Below are positions 11,114-22,779 of a stretch of DNA of 64,000 bases, piece after piece (position 1 is the stretch's first letter; every line of letters begins with the position of its first letter). The stretch lies in the NCBI GenBank assembly GCA_031772625.1, contig CM062820.1, positions 93,460,421 through 93,524,420 on the forward strand, in the 5' to 3' direction. Below the pieces are notes generated by a model that saw nothing but the letters and a program-made list of their open reading frames with translations, ran no database searches and was not told the origin of the DNA. This DNA is from Pinus tabuliformis. Its lineage: Eukaryota > Streptophyta > Pinopsida > Pinales > Pinaceae. The position numbers and the translations under genes are program-made.

Positions 11114-12219
11114 ATGGCGATTCACTGTGAAGAACCAGTTATCTCTGCATTTCTGTTGACCGTTCACTTCCGAAACAACAAAATTATTATATGTCTAAAT
11201 TTTGTTATGAACAGATACAGTAGACCCCCTCACCTTGTCAATGATACTTCGTCTCAACCTTTTTAATCTCAATTGCTTGCTTCCTCAGGCTTTTTCTTGC
11301 ATTCGCACCAGACATGACTTGGTCTTGATTAAACATAAAATAAGGTCTTCTCTACGTACTGGCTTAAAAGTATACTCATTTGTCGTAGGTAGAGCCTCTA
11401 CTGCCCGCAAGCGTCCATAGCCTCGACAGGGTTACCATGTTATCCAACAATGATCCTTTTTCCTGCTTAAGGTTACTCGCAACATTCCAGAGAAAAATCC
11501 TTTTTGACACACTTTTCCTTTTTTAATTCTCTAAAGAACAATGTCTTGGTTTGGTGGCCAAATTATGACACAGTCATTCACTTGATTTACACTTTTGCTG
11601 AACAAGCCAGCTCGTGATGAGACCTCTTGTCTTTTGATTGCAACAATCTTAAGTCGTTGCCCTGTTTTGATAGACAGTATTGACAAAGTCAGCAAGTTAT
11701 AATATCTGTGATCATGATAAGCCGGCTCGTGATGAGACCTCTTATTCTTTGAGATATAGTGTTTTTCTTGGATTATTTCTCTGAATGCTGCAATTCCCTT
11801 TTAGCAGGGAGGAAGTCATTGTTTTTCCTTAAGAAAGCTCTGGACGACAATAATAGAGTTTTTTGAAAACAACAGCTTTGCAGAGAGTACTTATTTTATT
11901 ATTGATGATACCTTTCATGGTGCTGATACAAAACAATTTTTTCACCAAAGGTTGCCTTCGTCAAAGTTCTTTGAGGTTGAAACTAATATCGTAATCAAGG
12001 TGAAGTTAACTCTATTTGTTAATAATAAAATTCAGATTTTTCAAAAATTTTGCTATTTGTACAAGCGAAATTAAAATCTGATAGAGAATTGGCGTGCTCT
12101 TTTCATGAATCCTTTTCACATGATCATCTACAACGGGTTTTATTCATCAAAAAGAGAAGAACAAAACAAAAAATAAAAAAAACTAAATCTATCCTACAAA
12201 AATTAGAAGAATTTCTCTT
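11114..12219 (-). other. Tat-1 3' untranslated tail
   Basis: About 1.1 kb between the integrase end and the LTR, without coding pattern. It contains a duplicated motif GCTCGTGATGAGACCTCTT at 11610-11628 and 11725-11743. A 13 bp palindrome (GTAGAG-G-CTCTAC sense on the minus strand) lies near 11390-11402. Both features are conserved at the matching place in Tat-2 (about 48.95-49.32 kb). Confidence 0.7.
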
Positions 12220-13260
12220 CTATGGAAAATATAATTTAAGAATCAATCCATTGACAGGTAAAGAATCTCTCCTACCTGCCAGATCCTGCAACACGAATGT
12301 GGACGGGCCTACGACTTCTACAATCTGAAAAGTGCCAAGCCACAGCTTCTGGAATTTCGTATGTTTTCCCTTTTCTTCATGTGCCTTATCCCATTTCAAA
12401 ACTAAATCACCCATCTGAAAGTTTTTTCTGGTTATGATGCTTGAGTCGAAAGAAGATTTTATTAGCGCTTGGTGATGTGCATGGGTTTTCCTAGCTTGTT
12501 CTCTTTGTTCTTCTAGCTTGATTATTTCCATTTGTCTTAATTGTAATGAGGAAGTAGGTACTTCATCGATGTACTGTACTAAAGACAAAGAGGGAATGAC
12601 TAAGTGAGTCGGAAGAACCACTTCCCGCCCGTAAACTAAATTAAAGGGAGAAGTGCCGATCGAAGCTTTCTTTGTGATTCTATCAGCCCATAAAGCATTT
12701 ACCAGCACTTTGTGCCAATTCTTTTGGTTTTGGTCGACTGTTCTTTTGATAATTCTGATTAGATTCTTGTTTGTTGATTCAGCCAACCATTACCTTGCAG
12801 GTAGTAGTTGGCAGGATATTTCAGTTTGAACCCTCTTTTGAGCGCAAACTCAGTCATAGCATTTCCAGAAAAATATGAAGCGTTATCAAACATTAAGGCC
12901 GTTGGCAATCCAAACCTAGTTATGATAAATTGGTCTATGAATTCAATAATGTTTTCAGAATGAACTGTCTTGAGAGGAACTGCTTCTACCCATTTGGTAA
13001 AATAATCAGTTGCCGTAAGGATATACTTATGCTGCTTAGAAGAGTGAGGAACGATCTCACCTATTATGTCCAAGCCCCATTGACTAAATGGTTGGTCGAT
13101 GTTGACCAGTTGTAGCGGCATGGACGCTTTCCTTTGTTTTCCTGCAGCAGTCTGGCAGACTTGGCATTTCCTTACGTGATTTTATGAGTCTTTGAACAGC
13201 GTGGGCCAATAATATCCTGCACGCAAGATTTTGTGTGCAGTCGCATCTCTGGCATAGTGT
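12220..13260 (-). pseudogene. Tat-1 integrase
   Basis: On the minus strand: an HHCC-type zinc region near 13250-13150 (CQTAAG-like), the catalytic core with WGLDIIGEIVPHSS, TDYFTKWVEAVPL and FGLPTALMFDNASYFSG, then the C-terminal part with FNLVYGREVVLPTH, QMGDLVLKWDKAHEEKG and LDLAGRRD-like text ending YFP near 12220. The text is close to the integrase of Tat-2. The family inserts DNA copies with a 5 bp stagger. The gene is broken, with a small number of breaks. Confidence 0.85.
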
Positions 13261-13379
13261 CCACCTGCTGGTCCATCATGGAGTTCCTGCAAAACCTTTT
13301 CGGCTTCAGTTTTCTCAAGACACCTAAGAAGTACAGAATCATAATTCCTTTTAAACAGGACATCATTTATGAGCTGGTA

Positions 13380-14830
13380 TTACTTAGCTTTTAATCTCAG
13401 AGCTCTTTTCTTGGTGTGATCCAGACGTGATGGAGCATACCCGTTCTTAAGAAAATAAATGGTGTTAGCATATAATGATTCTGCGTCGTTTAGGCTTACC
13501 TCATACGCGTGTATCTCTTCAGACGAGTTCTCAGGGATTTGCGATGCTCCAGCTAACATTTTGCAGAAGCCTTGGCCTCTTACGATGTGTGCCGGTTTGA
13601 TCTCAAGGTCGTATTCTTGTAAGGCGGTGATCCAATTCGCTCTCTTCTCGCCCACATCCTTCTGTATCAGGAGGTTTCTTATCGCTGGAAACGGTACTAT
13701 GACTTTGGTATGGGCTTTTAGCAAGAAAGGTCTGAAATATTTGATTGCTTTGAAAACGGCATATGCCTGTTTCTCGATGTCAGAATAATTGAGTTCAGCA
13801 CCTTGTAAGTTTGAGCTAAAGAATGCGATTGGGGCTTCTACCTTTTCGTGATTTGCTTGAGTTAAAATCGCAGCATAATATTTTTCTGAGGCAAACGTGT
13901 ATAAGATGAAAGGTTCTGAAAAATTTGGGGTAGCCAAAGATGGAGCGTTGATGATGGCTTGTTTGATTAAGTTGAATGCTTCGTGCTCGTCTAGACCCCA
14001 TTTGAAATTTGAATTCTTTTTTATCATTTTTTGTAAGGGGGAAATAATACGTGAAAAATCCGGGACAAATCTTTTGACAAAATTGATCTGTCCAAGGAAG
14101 GATTGCATGGCTTTCTTGTTATGAGGTATGGATATTTCGGAAATTTCCTTGATCCTGTCGGGTTCTATGTGAATACCAGATTTAGATACTGTGAATCCGA
14201 GCAATTTCCCTTCGCTTAATGCAAAGAAAGATTTCTTTGGATTGAGCGAAATCCCATACCTCAAGCATCTTTGAAAGATTTGCTTCAAATCTTGGAGATG
14301 GTTGTTTCGTTTTCTGGAGTACACTGTTATATCATCCAGATAAATCACTACTGATTTATTGACCAATCCTTTAAACGCGATGTCCATGGCTCTCTGAAAG
14401 GTAGCTCCGGCGTTGATCAGACCAAATGGCATCTTCCAATATGCATAAGTGCCCCACTTGGTTCGGAACGTAGTTTTTAACTAATCATCGGGATGCACCA
14501 GTACTTGATTGTATCTTGAAAATCCATCCAGGAATGACATTAATTCTGAGCCTGCTACTGCCTGTAGAATTTGCTCCATAGGTGGGAGGGGAAAGTTATC
14601 TTTCTGGCAGGCTTTGTTGAGATTTCGGAAGTCGATACAGATTCTAATGTCTCCGTTTTTCTTCCTAACGGGCACCATATTGGATACCCATTTGGAATGC
14701 CTAACGGGGAAGATTATTCTGGCTCTCAATAACTTATTAAGCTCAGTTTTTATCTGGTTTTCTAGGTTAGGGTGTATTTTCCTGAGCTTCTGCTGGACAG
14801 GTTTCTCGTTGTCAGTCATAGGGATAACAT
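13380..14830 (-). pseudogene. Tat-1 reverse transcriptase and RNase H
   Basis: RT starts near 14810 (KIHPNLENQIKTELNKLL), continues with IRICIDFRNLNKA, MPFGLINAGATFQRAMD and the catalytic YLDD near 14331-14342, and ends near 14150 (FLGQINFVKRFVPDFSRI). A gypsy-type RNase H follows near 14000-13650 (FILYTF, then AFFSSNLQGAELNYSDIEKQ). This is the standard gypsy pair. A second, unrelated-looking RNase H lies upstream of RT (separate entry). It has few breaks and is otherwise well kept. Confidence 0.88.
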
Positions 14831-15299
14831 GCTGAATGATGGAAGTGTTGTAAGTCTTCATCTCATCGTAGTTCCAGGCAAAAACATTTTTGTACTGTCT
14901 CAGAAGGCGGATATATGCTGATTTTTCTTCAGGGGCTAAGCCCTGGCCTAGATTAACGTTTTGCAGCTTTTCGTCGGTTCCTAGGTTGACTGATTCGTAG
15001 TTCAGAGTTGAACTATAAAGCTTGGCATTAGCCGACCTTTTGAACTGACTTTTCAAGTCATATAAGTCTTCTAATTTGACCACCGATTTGGGTATAGCAT
15101 TATCAGTGCTACTTTGTTGTATCTGGTGATCATGACAGTCTTCATCAATTATCTGGTTTGTGTAGGATCCTTCAGAGGTGAGGAAACTTACGATGTCTGG
15201 GTCGTCGTTGAACACTCTCCAGTTGGTGATATTGTTAGGAATGGAAGGTTTAAAAATTAATTCTATTGAAAACCTATCAGGACTAAAATCTTCGGAAGG

Positions 15300-16270
15300 G
15301 ATAAGTCGAGAGGCTACGTTAGCTAACAGGTCTGCGCTTGCGTTTTGAATTCTTGGAATTGACGAGATGTTAAATGCTATGAAATGTGCAGTGAGATCTT
15401 GCACTAATGATTGATAATGCTTTAAATGACTAGACAGGCAATGTATGGTGTTACGTACCTGTTTTACGACGATCTCAGAATCTCCAAAGACTTGAAGATA
15501 CTTAACATTCAATCCGATTGCTTTGTATAGGCCTTGAACCAAGGCTTCGTACTCCGCTGTGTTGTTCGTGGAATCGAACTCAAGTCTGCATGTGAGCATA
15601 ATCTTGTTCCCATCTGGGTTGATCAGAATGCATCCTGCTCCTGCCCCCTCGTTGGATTTAGATCTGTCAAAATATAATTTCCAAAATAAAGAAGTATTTA
15701 CAGAATTATCTAAAAAACTAAAACATTTTGAGTCATCAGTTTGGGAGAAATTTTCAACTTGGGATAAAACTAAATTCTCTAAGTATGGTGAAATATGAGC
15801 ACTGAAATTTCCTAGGAAAGAATCTATTGCGTAATTGCCTACAATGCTGCTATTGTATGTGATGTCTTCATTTTCTCCTTCTAGTTCTGTCACTATGTAT
15901 TTTTGGTGCAACTCTCGTTCAACCTTTATCTGATTTGGTTTACCGTTGTATGGTAACCACATGTGCGACCAGTCGGTTGAGAAATATCCGTGGAGTTTCT
16001 CCGACCAATCCCTGCTAAGAATCAAGCCATAGAACTCAGGGATATCGACTACCAGAATGTCGATAACCTGACACACTTTTGGGTTAGTCGACAATATTAT
16101 GGTCACCTGATTAAGTTCGCCAATCACTTCGACCTGGGATCGATCAAATTGAACTATACGTACTGCAGATTTTTGAGGTTGAACATTCAATTTGGCACAT
16201 ATTGACCTGGGTAAAACATTCGTTGAAGCACCAGAATCAACCAAGCAATTGTGCACGTTTTTGTTAAAGA
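15300..16270 (-). pseudogene. Tat-1 protease and extra (cellular-type) RNase H
   Basis: Protease: NCLVDSGASTNVLPRSI near 16250-16200, followed by IPEFYGLILSRDWSEKLHGY near 16050-15990. Extra RNase H: about 15695-15305, with WKLYFDRS, EGAGAGCILI, NNTAEYEALVQGLYKAI, FGDSEIVVKQV and NASADLLANVAS, the full set of RNase H landmarks (acidic residues in FD, AEYEAL, GDSE and ADLLAN). This is of the RNase HI / archaeal-like type known as the second RNase H of Tat elements, but here it stands before RT. The stretch is well preserved. Confidence 0.82.
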
Positions 16271-16448
16271 TTTCATATGTGAGAAGAAAAGGAGGAGTAT
16301 GAGACCTTGATCTCCCTCCAATCAAGGCGATGTCATTTGGATCAATTTTATTTATCGTATTGGTTAGAGGTCTTCCCAGATTGTGGGAAGCCACAGCTGT
16401 AGGTAAAGATGTAGTAGGCACAGCATGTAATTCTTTCATCATGATTTT

Positions 16449-18201
16449 CTACTGGTGTTTCAGTTTACTCAATTCATATAGAGTGATATTAGCCCTAGTC
16501 TTCTTCATGTCGTCAATAATGTTATAATCCATTTCATCCGACACTATTAGCGTTCTTGATGGAGGTGCTTGTTCAGATTGGACTGGGCTAAACTGGGTCG
16601 CTTTAGCAGTTGTCTTTTTGGTTACGACCCTTTCTTTTGTTGCAGGGCTTGCGCCCTTTTGTTTTGGGGTAGTTTGGGGAGGATCAAGCTGATTTTTGCT
16701 TCTCGTGCTAACAGGGAGTGCTTCTTGATCCTCTTCCTGTGGGAGGATGAAATCCCACATTCCTTGAAGTTCTACAACTTCTTCCTCATCGGTCTGCCCT
16801 TCAGTGGTATTCTCTTCTTCTTCGTCTTCTTCAGACTCAACGTTTGAGACAACACTGGGTGGTTTTACCTCCATGGGAGGATTTCTCTTAAAAGTCCTAG
16901 AGGGCTTTTTCGAAGAAGTCTCTGCTACTTGTTTCTTGATATCGACCATCTCATTGGACATGGCTTTCAACACTTTTTGTAACCCTTCCAAATCGAAAGG
17001 ATCTTTCGTTTGCTTCTTCTTGGTGTCTTCTTTGAAAGAGATCTTCTTTGATTTGCGTTCTTCTATAGCAAATCTCTTTTCTAGGGCTACCATGCGTCTT
17101 TCCACTGCTAACGCTTCTGTCAAGTTGTCAACTAATGTGGTCTTGTTTGCCCTATCTACGAAGATAGCCAAGTTTGGAGGTAAAGCCGTGATGTACCATT
17201 CACATCTTACTTCCTCGCTGGGTTATGAAGCAGCGGGGATTTTGTTGAGGATCTTATTGAACCGTAAGTTAAAGTCTTTAATGGGTTCTCTAGCCTCAGC
17301 CTTAAGATTAGATAGGTCATTAATCAATGTCGCCGTAGATCGGTCATCACCAAACTTAGTGAGGAACTGACTTTGAAAAATGTCCCAGCTTGTGATGGAT
17401 CCGGAAGGTAACGAAAAGTACCATGACCCGGCCGTTCCTTGCATGGTATAAGGGAAGAGCCGGACAACAGCGTCTTTGTTAGTAACTCCGTTGAGATTAA
17501 CAGAAAGCATGAAATTATTGATATGTTCTTCGGCTAGCATACCTGCTTCTGGGTTGAATTTAGGTAGCCACTTCTCTGGATGGGCCGGTATAGGGCTCAG
17601 GGGTGGAGGCATTAAAACCGCCCCAGGATTGTTCCATGGAGATTGGGCCATCGTGGAGCTGCTAGCTAATGGAAGTGCAGAAACTGACCCCTGATGCTGA
17701 GAAGGTGAAGAAATCAGGATCATTCATGTTCGAAGAGGAAGGTTTGTGGAAGACGGGTGAGTGAGTTGGAATGGAAAAGTGGTTGGTCGACTTCGCGGTG
17801 AGGGAGTTGATATGGACGAAGTGGATGAGAGTCTCTCTGTCAAACTCTTGAGGTGTTTTCCTTGCTCTTTTTCTGGTAGGAAGAGGAAGTTCACTTGGTT
17901 GTATGCCAAATTTTTCACTCTTTAATCTGGTAATGGGATGAGCAGGGTTGTACTGCGAAGTCACGCTGCTTTTAGATTTATCAGACTTCTGGTTAAAAAT
18001 GGAGAATCCCTGGAGTTTACGAATCAAAGTTTGAATTTCAGGGGGTTCAATAATAGATTGGTCTGATATATTCGAATATGTAGCAGTGGTGGATACTCGA
18101 GCGACTTCAAATTCTGGGTTTAACCGTGTTGGAGAAGTCGAGGGAGTTGATGAGGGTGTATTACTCTCAGAATGGTTTTTGTATATTGCTTTAGGTGCCA
18201 T
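16449..18201 (-). pseudogene. Tat-1 gag
   Basis: The gag region starts MAPKAIYKNHSE just inside the primer site. A Ser/Thr/Pro-rich N-terminus carries RKRARKTPQ (a likely basic nuclear-type patch). The retrotransposon-gag core follows near 17600-17230 with HPEKWLPKFNPEAGML, RLFPYTMQGTAGSWYF, FQSQFLTKFGDD and FNLRFNKILNKIP. The C-terminal third is highly charged (EEDEEEENTTEGQTDEEEVV). No CCHC knuckle was seen. The region has a few breaks. Tat-2 carries the same layout. Confidence 0.82.
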
Positions 18202-18212
18202 TCATAGTTCGT

Positions 18213-18234
18213 GCCCTCCTTCTAGCGCCAAATA
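18213..18234 (-). other. primer binding site of Tat-1
   Basis: On the minus strand TTTGGCGCTAGAAGGAGGG follows the 5' LTR end (CAACA, then TA). The first bases TGGCGC pair with a tRNA ending GCGCCA. The identical sequence occupies the same place in Tat-2 (34409-34427). The tRNA identity was not settled. Confidence 0.7.
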
Positions 18235-20500
18235 TGTTGAGGGCCCCGAAATGGGGTCAACAACAAGGGGGATACCCACCCGGTCGGGAACCTGGTTGGC
18301 GGCTCCGTGCCCGTTTGGTGTAGCAGGTCCGACTGGGGATGACGGGACCAGCTTCCCGTTCTAAGGGGTGTGTGTGTGTGTAGAAAATGGTGATGTGTGT
18401 GTGTGGAAAATGATAGTAGAAAATCTGTAATTATTCCTTAACTAATCTAATTCCAAATTCTGAAATGACTTTATACTACTTTAATCTAACAAAAACAATA
18501 CATCTAATCTACACTAACCCGGGACAGAATTTTTCCATTATGTAATCTAGAAAGATTTCACAGAATAACTGGTAATGAAGATTATTCAGCTATTATGAGA
18601 ATATAAATCAATTAAGATGAACCATCTTGCATAAGAAGTTAAGCAAAACGGTTGTGAACAACATATTGCATAATCAGCTATTCATGTATTAAGCACAAAT
18701 CAATGACTCCATCATACAAAAGTGCCAAATGGTAGTCCACTCATTCATACGTTAACATATAAATAACATCAGCTGTATATTACTCTAAGAATGCAAGCAG
18801 AAACTAGTCAAGAGATAAAAGTACCATTTATGACTGATTTTAAACTTACAGACCTTAAGCAATAATGATCTATTTCTACTTGCTTCTAATGCCTACTAAG
18901 AGTACAGAAGTGCAACATCAGTAGCAGGTATTAAAATGCAAACATAAATAAATCTTGATCCGTCCATTCATCAAAAACCCCCTCCGAGGGTGCAAAAGTG
19001 CATATTCTGAGGACAAGTTTTTTGACAAAATTTCGGACCCTTCTCCAATGCAACGAGAAGGGTTAAATACTAGTAACCGACTAATTTTACTTTACACAAA
19101 TTCAGGGAACGGCTTCAAATGACCGCCCTTTTACTAAAAACAAATTTATTTCTAAAAACTGAATCTAATTTCTAACCGTTTCTGTATCTGCTCCTTAGTG
19201 TTGTAAGCAATGTGCTATTCGCCCTGAAAGAGTCGGCTGGTTGTCCTTTCCTTTTGTTCGAACTTGAAAATTAGAAACAACAAGCGCTGGCACCTCTTTC
19301 TGTTAGATTAGAAGATATTTTCGAAAACCTTTCTCTAGTTGGGTGTATTCGCTTTGCGCACACTTAGTACAACCCAGTTTCTTTTCGAACTGATTTTGCT
19401 GTTGCTATTTCGGTTTCCGGTCGTGCGAATGACTCAATGAGTTAGAAGCTGCGCTGTATGGACAATCCCCTGTTTTGAGAACTGTTTCTGTTCTTTGTTC
19501 CAGGCTTTTCTGGAGCGTCTTTCTTCTCTTGGGCTTCTTTCTCTGCTTTACCAAGTCTGAGCTTCAGGATATTTTGTAAACACGCTGCTTTTGTGCGCCT
19601 TTGACTCTGAGTCTTGGACATTCTATTTTCATCAGTGCCTATTGGGTGATACTCTGGAATCCGGCGTTCTACTGCATGCCGCATCCAATTGCGGAGGCAT
19701 CTTCTCTCTATTGTCTTATTGGCGCTCTTCCCTTCTCCTTAGATGTTTCCTGCATATAGATTTATATAAGTTGCATGTCTTGCAGTTTATGCAAAGAAGA
19801 AGGGAAATGACGAAAAGATTGACATGAAAGCATTAAATTCTAATGAATGCGAAATTAATGACATTCATCATAACTTGACTCTTCGATAAATGTGATGCAA
19901 TCATTTCTGGATGTTCGAGCATGTGGTCATTAATTTCCCTTAAGGCGCGCTTTCATTTTTGGATCTACCGTGTATGTTGGAGAATTGCTTGCGATGATTT
20001 TTTTCTGCGATTGGTATCACAGTATCGATGGCTGCGACGTTATTAAGTGTTATCGTAGATCGCAGATATCGCAGATCGCAGATCGCTAATATCGCAGATC
20101 GCAACTTTGCATGGTCGCAGCTCGCTAATATCGCAGATCGCAGCTTTGCATGGTCGCAGATCGCAGATCGCAAGGTTTCCACTTTGTCATTTTGTGCTGC
20201 TCATGTGGCATTGCGACGTGCGACGTCGCATATCGGCCGTCGGCGTTTCTTTAGGTTCTCCTTTTTCAAACGCTCTTAATGCGCGCGATGCGATGGGTTC
20301 TCGCGTCGCTCCTTTTTAGTGTATTTATGCGCTTTGGGCAAGCGCTCCTTTTTCCGTTGCGACGTGATATAGCTTTTAGGGAGCTGATACAAAAGAATTT
20401 TCAAACAAAAATATTTTTTGGATTTTTGGCTAAGGGTCCCCCTTTGCTTGATGTTATTACTAATATCAAACGAAGAGGGGGGTTGTTGGTGACCACAACA
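18235..20500 (-). repeat. Tat-1 LTR (5' LTR in element orientation)
   Basis: A 2266 bp LTR, starting TGTTGAGGGCCCCG on the plus strand and ending GACCACAACA. It is 32 bp longer than its partner; that difference equals the extra copies in the GATCGCA minisatellite at 20056-20175. In element orientation it starts TGTTGTGGTCACC, as do the Tat-2 LTRs with small changes. Confidence 0.95.
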
Positions 20501-20505
20501 GGACT

Positions 20506-21869
20506 TCAAAAAATTGAATATAAGGGTAAATGCTATTCTAGAGAAGCAGAGGATTGATGTCTTCATAGGGACTTTAAAGGATAACATTCAATATGAGGTT
20601 CATCTTTGGGAACCTAATTCATTGGAGAAGGCATTCAGGTTGGCAAGAAAAATTGAAAGCAAAATTATGGAAACAAGAAATCCTACCACTCACAATTATA
20701 AAGATGGAAGTGTTGTTGCTCCTGGCCTTCCAAAACCTACAATTTTGACACCACAGCAATTGGAAGAAAAAGGAGAAAATGACCTTTGTTACAATTTTGA
20801 TAGAAAATACACTAAAGGTCATAAGTGTGCTGAGAATAAATTAGTTTACATTGATTGTGAAGAGGAGGAAGAAAAGGATCAAGAAACGTCAAAAGAAGAG
20901 GATATACACCACGAACGAACCCCAGAGAAAGAAGAAATGAATCCGACCATATCTGGTAATGCATTCGCAGGAATTACCACTCCTCAAACTCTCAGGATAG
21001 AAGGACATATCAAGAAGAAAAAGGTAATAGTGTTGATTGATTTGGGTAGTAACCATAATTTTATTCATTGTAAGATAGCCAAGGAATTGAATTGCTTCCT
21101 ATATCCAGCACCAGAGTGTCAAGTAATGGTTACAAATGGAGGAACCATAAATTTCTCTAGGAAGTGCCATAATACCAAGCTATCCATGGCAAAATATGTC
21201 TTGAATAGTCCAATGCTTTCCATTCCAATGGTTGGTGCAGATGTTGTACTAGGAGTCCAATGGCTACAGTATTTGGGTATGATATCTTTTAATTTTCAAG
21301 AACTTTTGTTGAAATTTTTTCGGGAAGGAAAGAAATTTGAATTAAGGGGTATCGAAAGGAAACCAAGAAAGATAATCAGCTTTAACAACATGGGAAAGCT
21401 TCTAAAGAAAGAACAATGGGGCGTAATTGCACAATTATGTTCACTAGAGGGTCCCACATTGAAATCATCTATTTATCTAGATCTCCAAAACGTTTTAGAT
21501 AATCATTCCAAGGTATTTGAGACTCCCAAAGGCCTCCCACCTATTCTTGATCATGATCATGCTATTCATTTTATTCCAGGAAGTGTTCCTCCAAACATCA
21601 GGCCTTACAGATATCCCTATGCCCAAAATAGTGAAATTAAACGTATGGTTGGAAAAATGCTAGAGGATGGTATAATTCAACCTAGTCAAAGTTCTTTCTC
21701 TACTCTAGTAGTATTGGTGCACAAGAAGAATGGGTCATGGCACATGTGTTTGGATTTTAGTGAGCTCAACAAGCTCACTATTAAGGATAAATTTCCCATT
21801 TCGATCATTGATGAATTATTGGATGAATTGCATGGATTAATTTACTTAACCAAGTTAGATCTTTGTTGA
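20506..21869 (+). pseudogene. chromovirus gag end, protease and first part of RT
   Basis: Continues the chromovirus after the Tat-1 insertion. A zinc-knuckle-type region, LCYNFDRKYTKGHKCAENK, is near 20784-20840. An acidic linker (CEEEEEKDQETSKEED) precedes a protease with VIVLIDLGSNHNFIH near 21024-21068 and GADVVLGVQWLQYLG near 21235-21280. RT begins near 21600 (RPYRYPYAQNSEIKRMV, then GIIQPSQSSFSTLVVLVHKK and LDFSELNKLTIKDKFPI). It is of the Reina/Tekay chromovirus sort. Fossil. Confidence 0.85.
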
Positions 21870-21929
21870 GGATATCATCAAATCAGAATGAAGATTAAAG
21901 ACATTTCGAAAAAAACATTATTGAAGAAA

Positions 21930-22205
21930 GATGTATATTCATGGACTCCAAAAGCAACAAAGGGCTTTGAACATCTTAAAGATGCAATGTGCCAAGCACC
22001 AGTCTTAGCTACACTAGACTTCACAAAAACCTTTATTCTGGAACGTGATGCCTCGAGAAATGGAATTGGTGATATTTTAATGAAAGAAGAAAGACCCATT
22101 GCTTTAGAAATTCGTCCAATTAAAAGAAAGTATTTTGACAAAGCTATTATGAAAAGGAAATGCTGGAAAGACTACATGCACTTAAGAAATGGTGACCTTA
22201 CCTAA
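21930..22205 (+). pseudogene. chromovirus RNase H part
   Basis: YSWTPKATKGFEHLKDAMCQ, PVLATLDFTKTFILERDAS and GIGDILMKEERPIA are the usual gypsy RNase H opening, near 21935-22110. This part is much shorter than a complete domain, in keeping with the compact, incomplete copy. Fossil. Confidence 0.75.
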
Positions 22206-22228
22206 TGAGAAGATCCAAGTTCACTAAT

Positions 22229-22430
22229 ATTGCCAGAACTTGATAAGGAAGGAAAAATCATATTGGAACCTGAAGCATTCATAGAAACAAGAACCCGATA
22301 GCTACGAAATCGATCAATTTCAGAGTATCTCATCAAGTAGAAGAACTTACCCGCCGAAGATTCCCCATGGGAGGATGAGAATTTTATACAGAAGAACACA
22401 TAACTACTCAAGCGTTGAGGACAACACGTT
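22229..22430 (+). pseudogene. chromovirus C-terminal chromodomain
   Basis: Translation gives KIILEPEAFIETRTR, EYLIK and NLPAEDSPWEDENFI, the classic chromodomain pattern of plant chromoviruses (EYLVKWK...P..ATWE), a few bases before the 3' LTR. Chromodomains of this family bind methylated histone tails and bias insertion into heterochromatin. It is a fossil with breaks. The domain identity is fairly sure because of its position next to the LTR. Confidence 0.7.
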
Positions 22431-22446
22431 TTGAAGGAGAGTGGCA

Positions 22447-22779
22447 TGTTAGGTCCCGATACTGCTAGTGTAACCCATTATTATTATTAGTGCAACCCCC
22501 TTATTATATTGTTGTTCCCATGTAGTCCCCATATTGTTATTATTGTACCCCATAGAAGCCCACTATTGTTATTATTGTGCCATTACATTATTATTGTTAT
22601 GTCAGCTTTGATTATATTATGACCCCTTAGACTCCTATATACAGAAAGGAGGTTTTGTCATTTGTATCATCCAAGAATTGTTCATTTGTGTAATGTAAAG
22701 GAGGTTTTCCCCTCAAAGAGGCTGATTTTTAAGTCGTTGATCTATATTTTCTATCTTTTTATGAGCTAGTTTCATAACA
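22447..22779 (+). repeat. 3' LTR of the chromovirus
   Basis: Begins TGTTAGGTCCCG after a purine-rich GAAGGAGAGTGGCA and ends TTTCATAACA. Same length (333 bp) as 7162-7494, with roughly one difference per ten bases. Confidence 0.9.

Larger units (their letters stand above)
8880..20500 (-). mobile_element. Tat-1: Tat-like Ty3/gypsy element, minus strand
   Basis: An 11.6 kb element with LTRs 8880-11113 and 18235-20500 (TGTTG/CAACA ends), flanked by a perfect 5 bp target duplication GGACT (8875-8879 and 20501-20505). On the minus strand the order is LTR, primer site, gag, protease, an extra RNase H, RT, RNase H, integrase, untranslated tail, LTR. The LTRs look ~98 percent alike by eye, so the insertion is recent. 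The coding region has a handful of breaks. A second member of the family, in the opposite orientation, is at 32081-51924. Confidence 0.95.
7162..22779 (+). mobile_element. chromovirus (Ty3/gypsy) nested in Copia-1
   Basis: Two 333 bp LTRs (7162-7494 and 22447-22779) bound a plus-strand Ty3/gypsy element with gag, protease, part of RT, part of RNase H and a C-terminal chromodomain. Excluding the Tat-like insertion it is only about 4 kb, so it is an incomplete copy. LTR divergence is about 10 percent by eye, consistent with insertion after Copia-1 and well before Tat-1. Flanks CAACT (7157-7161) and CGAGT (22780-22784) could be a decayed 5 bp target duplication. It is broken with several breaks. 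Confidence 0.9.

Noticed and set aside
13459-13788. Plus-strand frames across the Tat-1 pol region
   Set aside because: They overlap well-supported minus-strand RT and RNase H text and show no family pattern.
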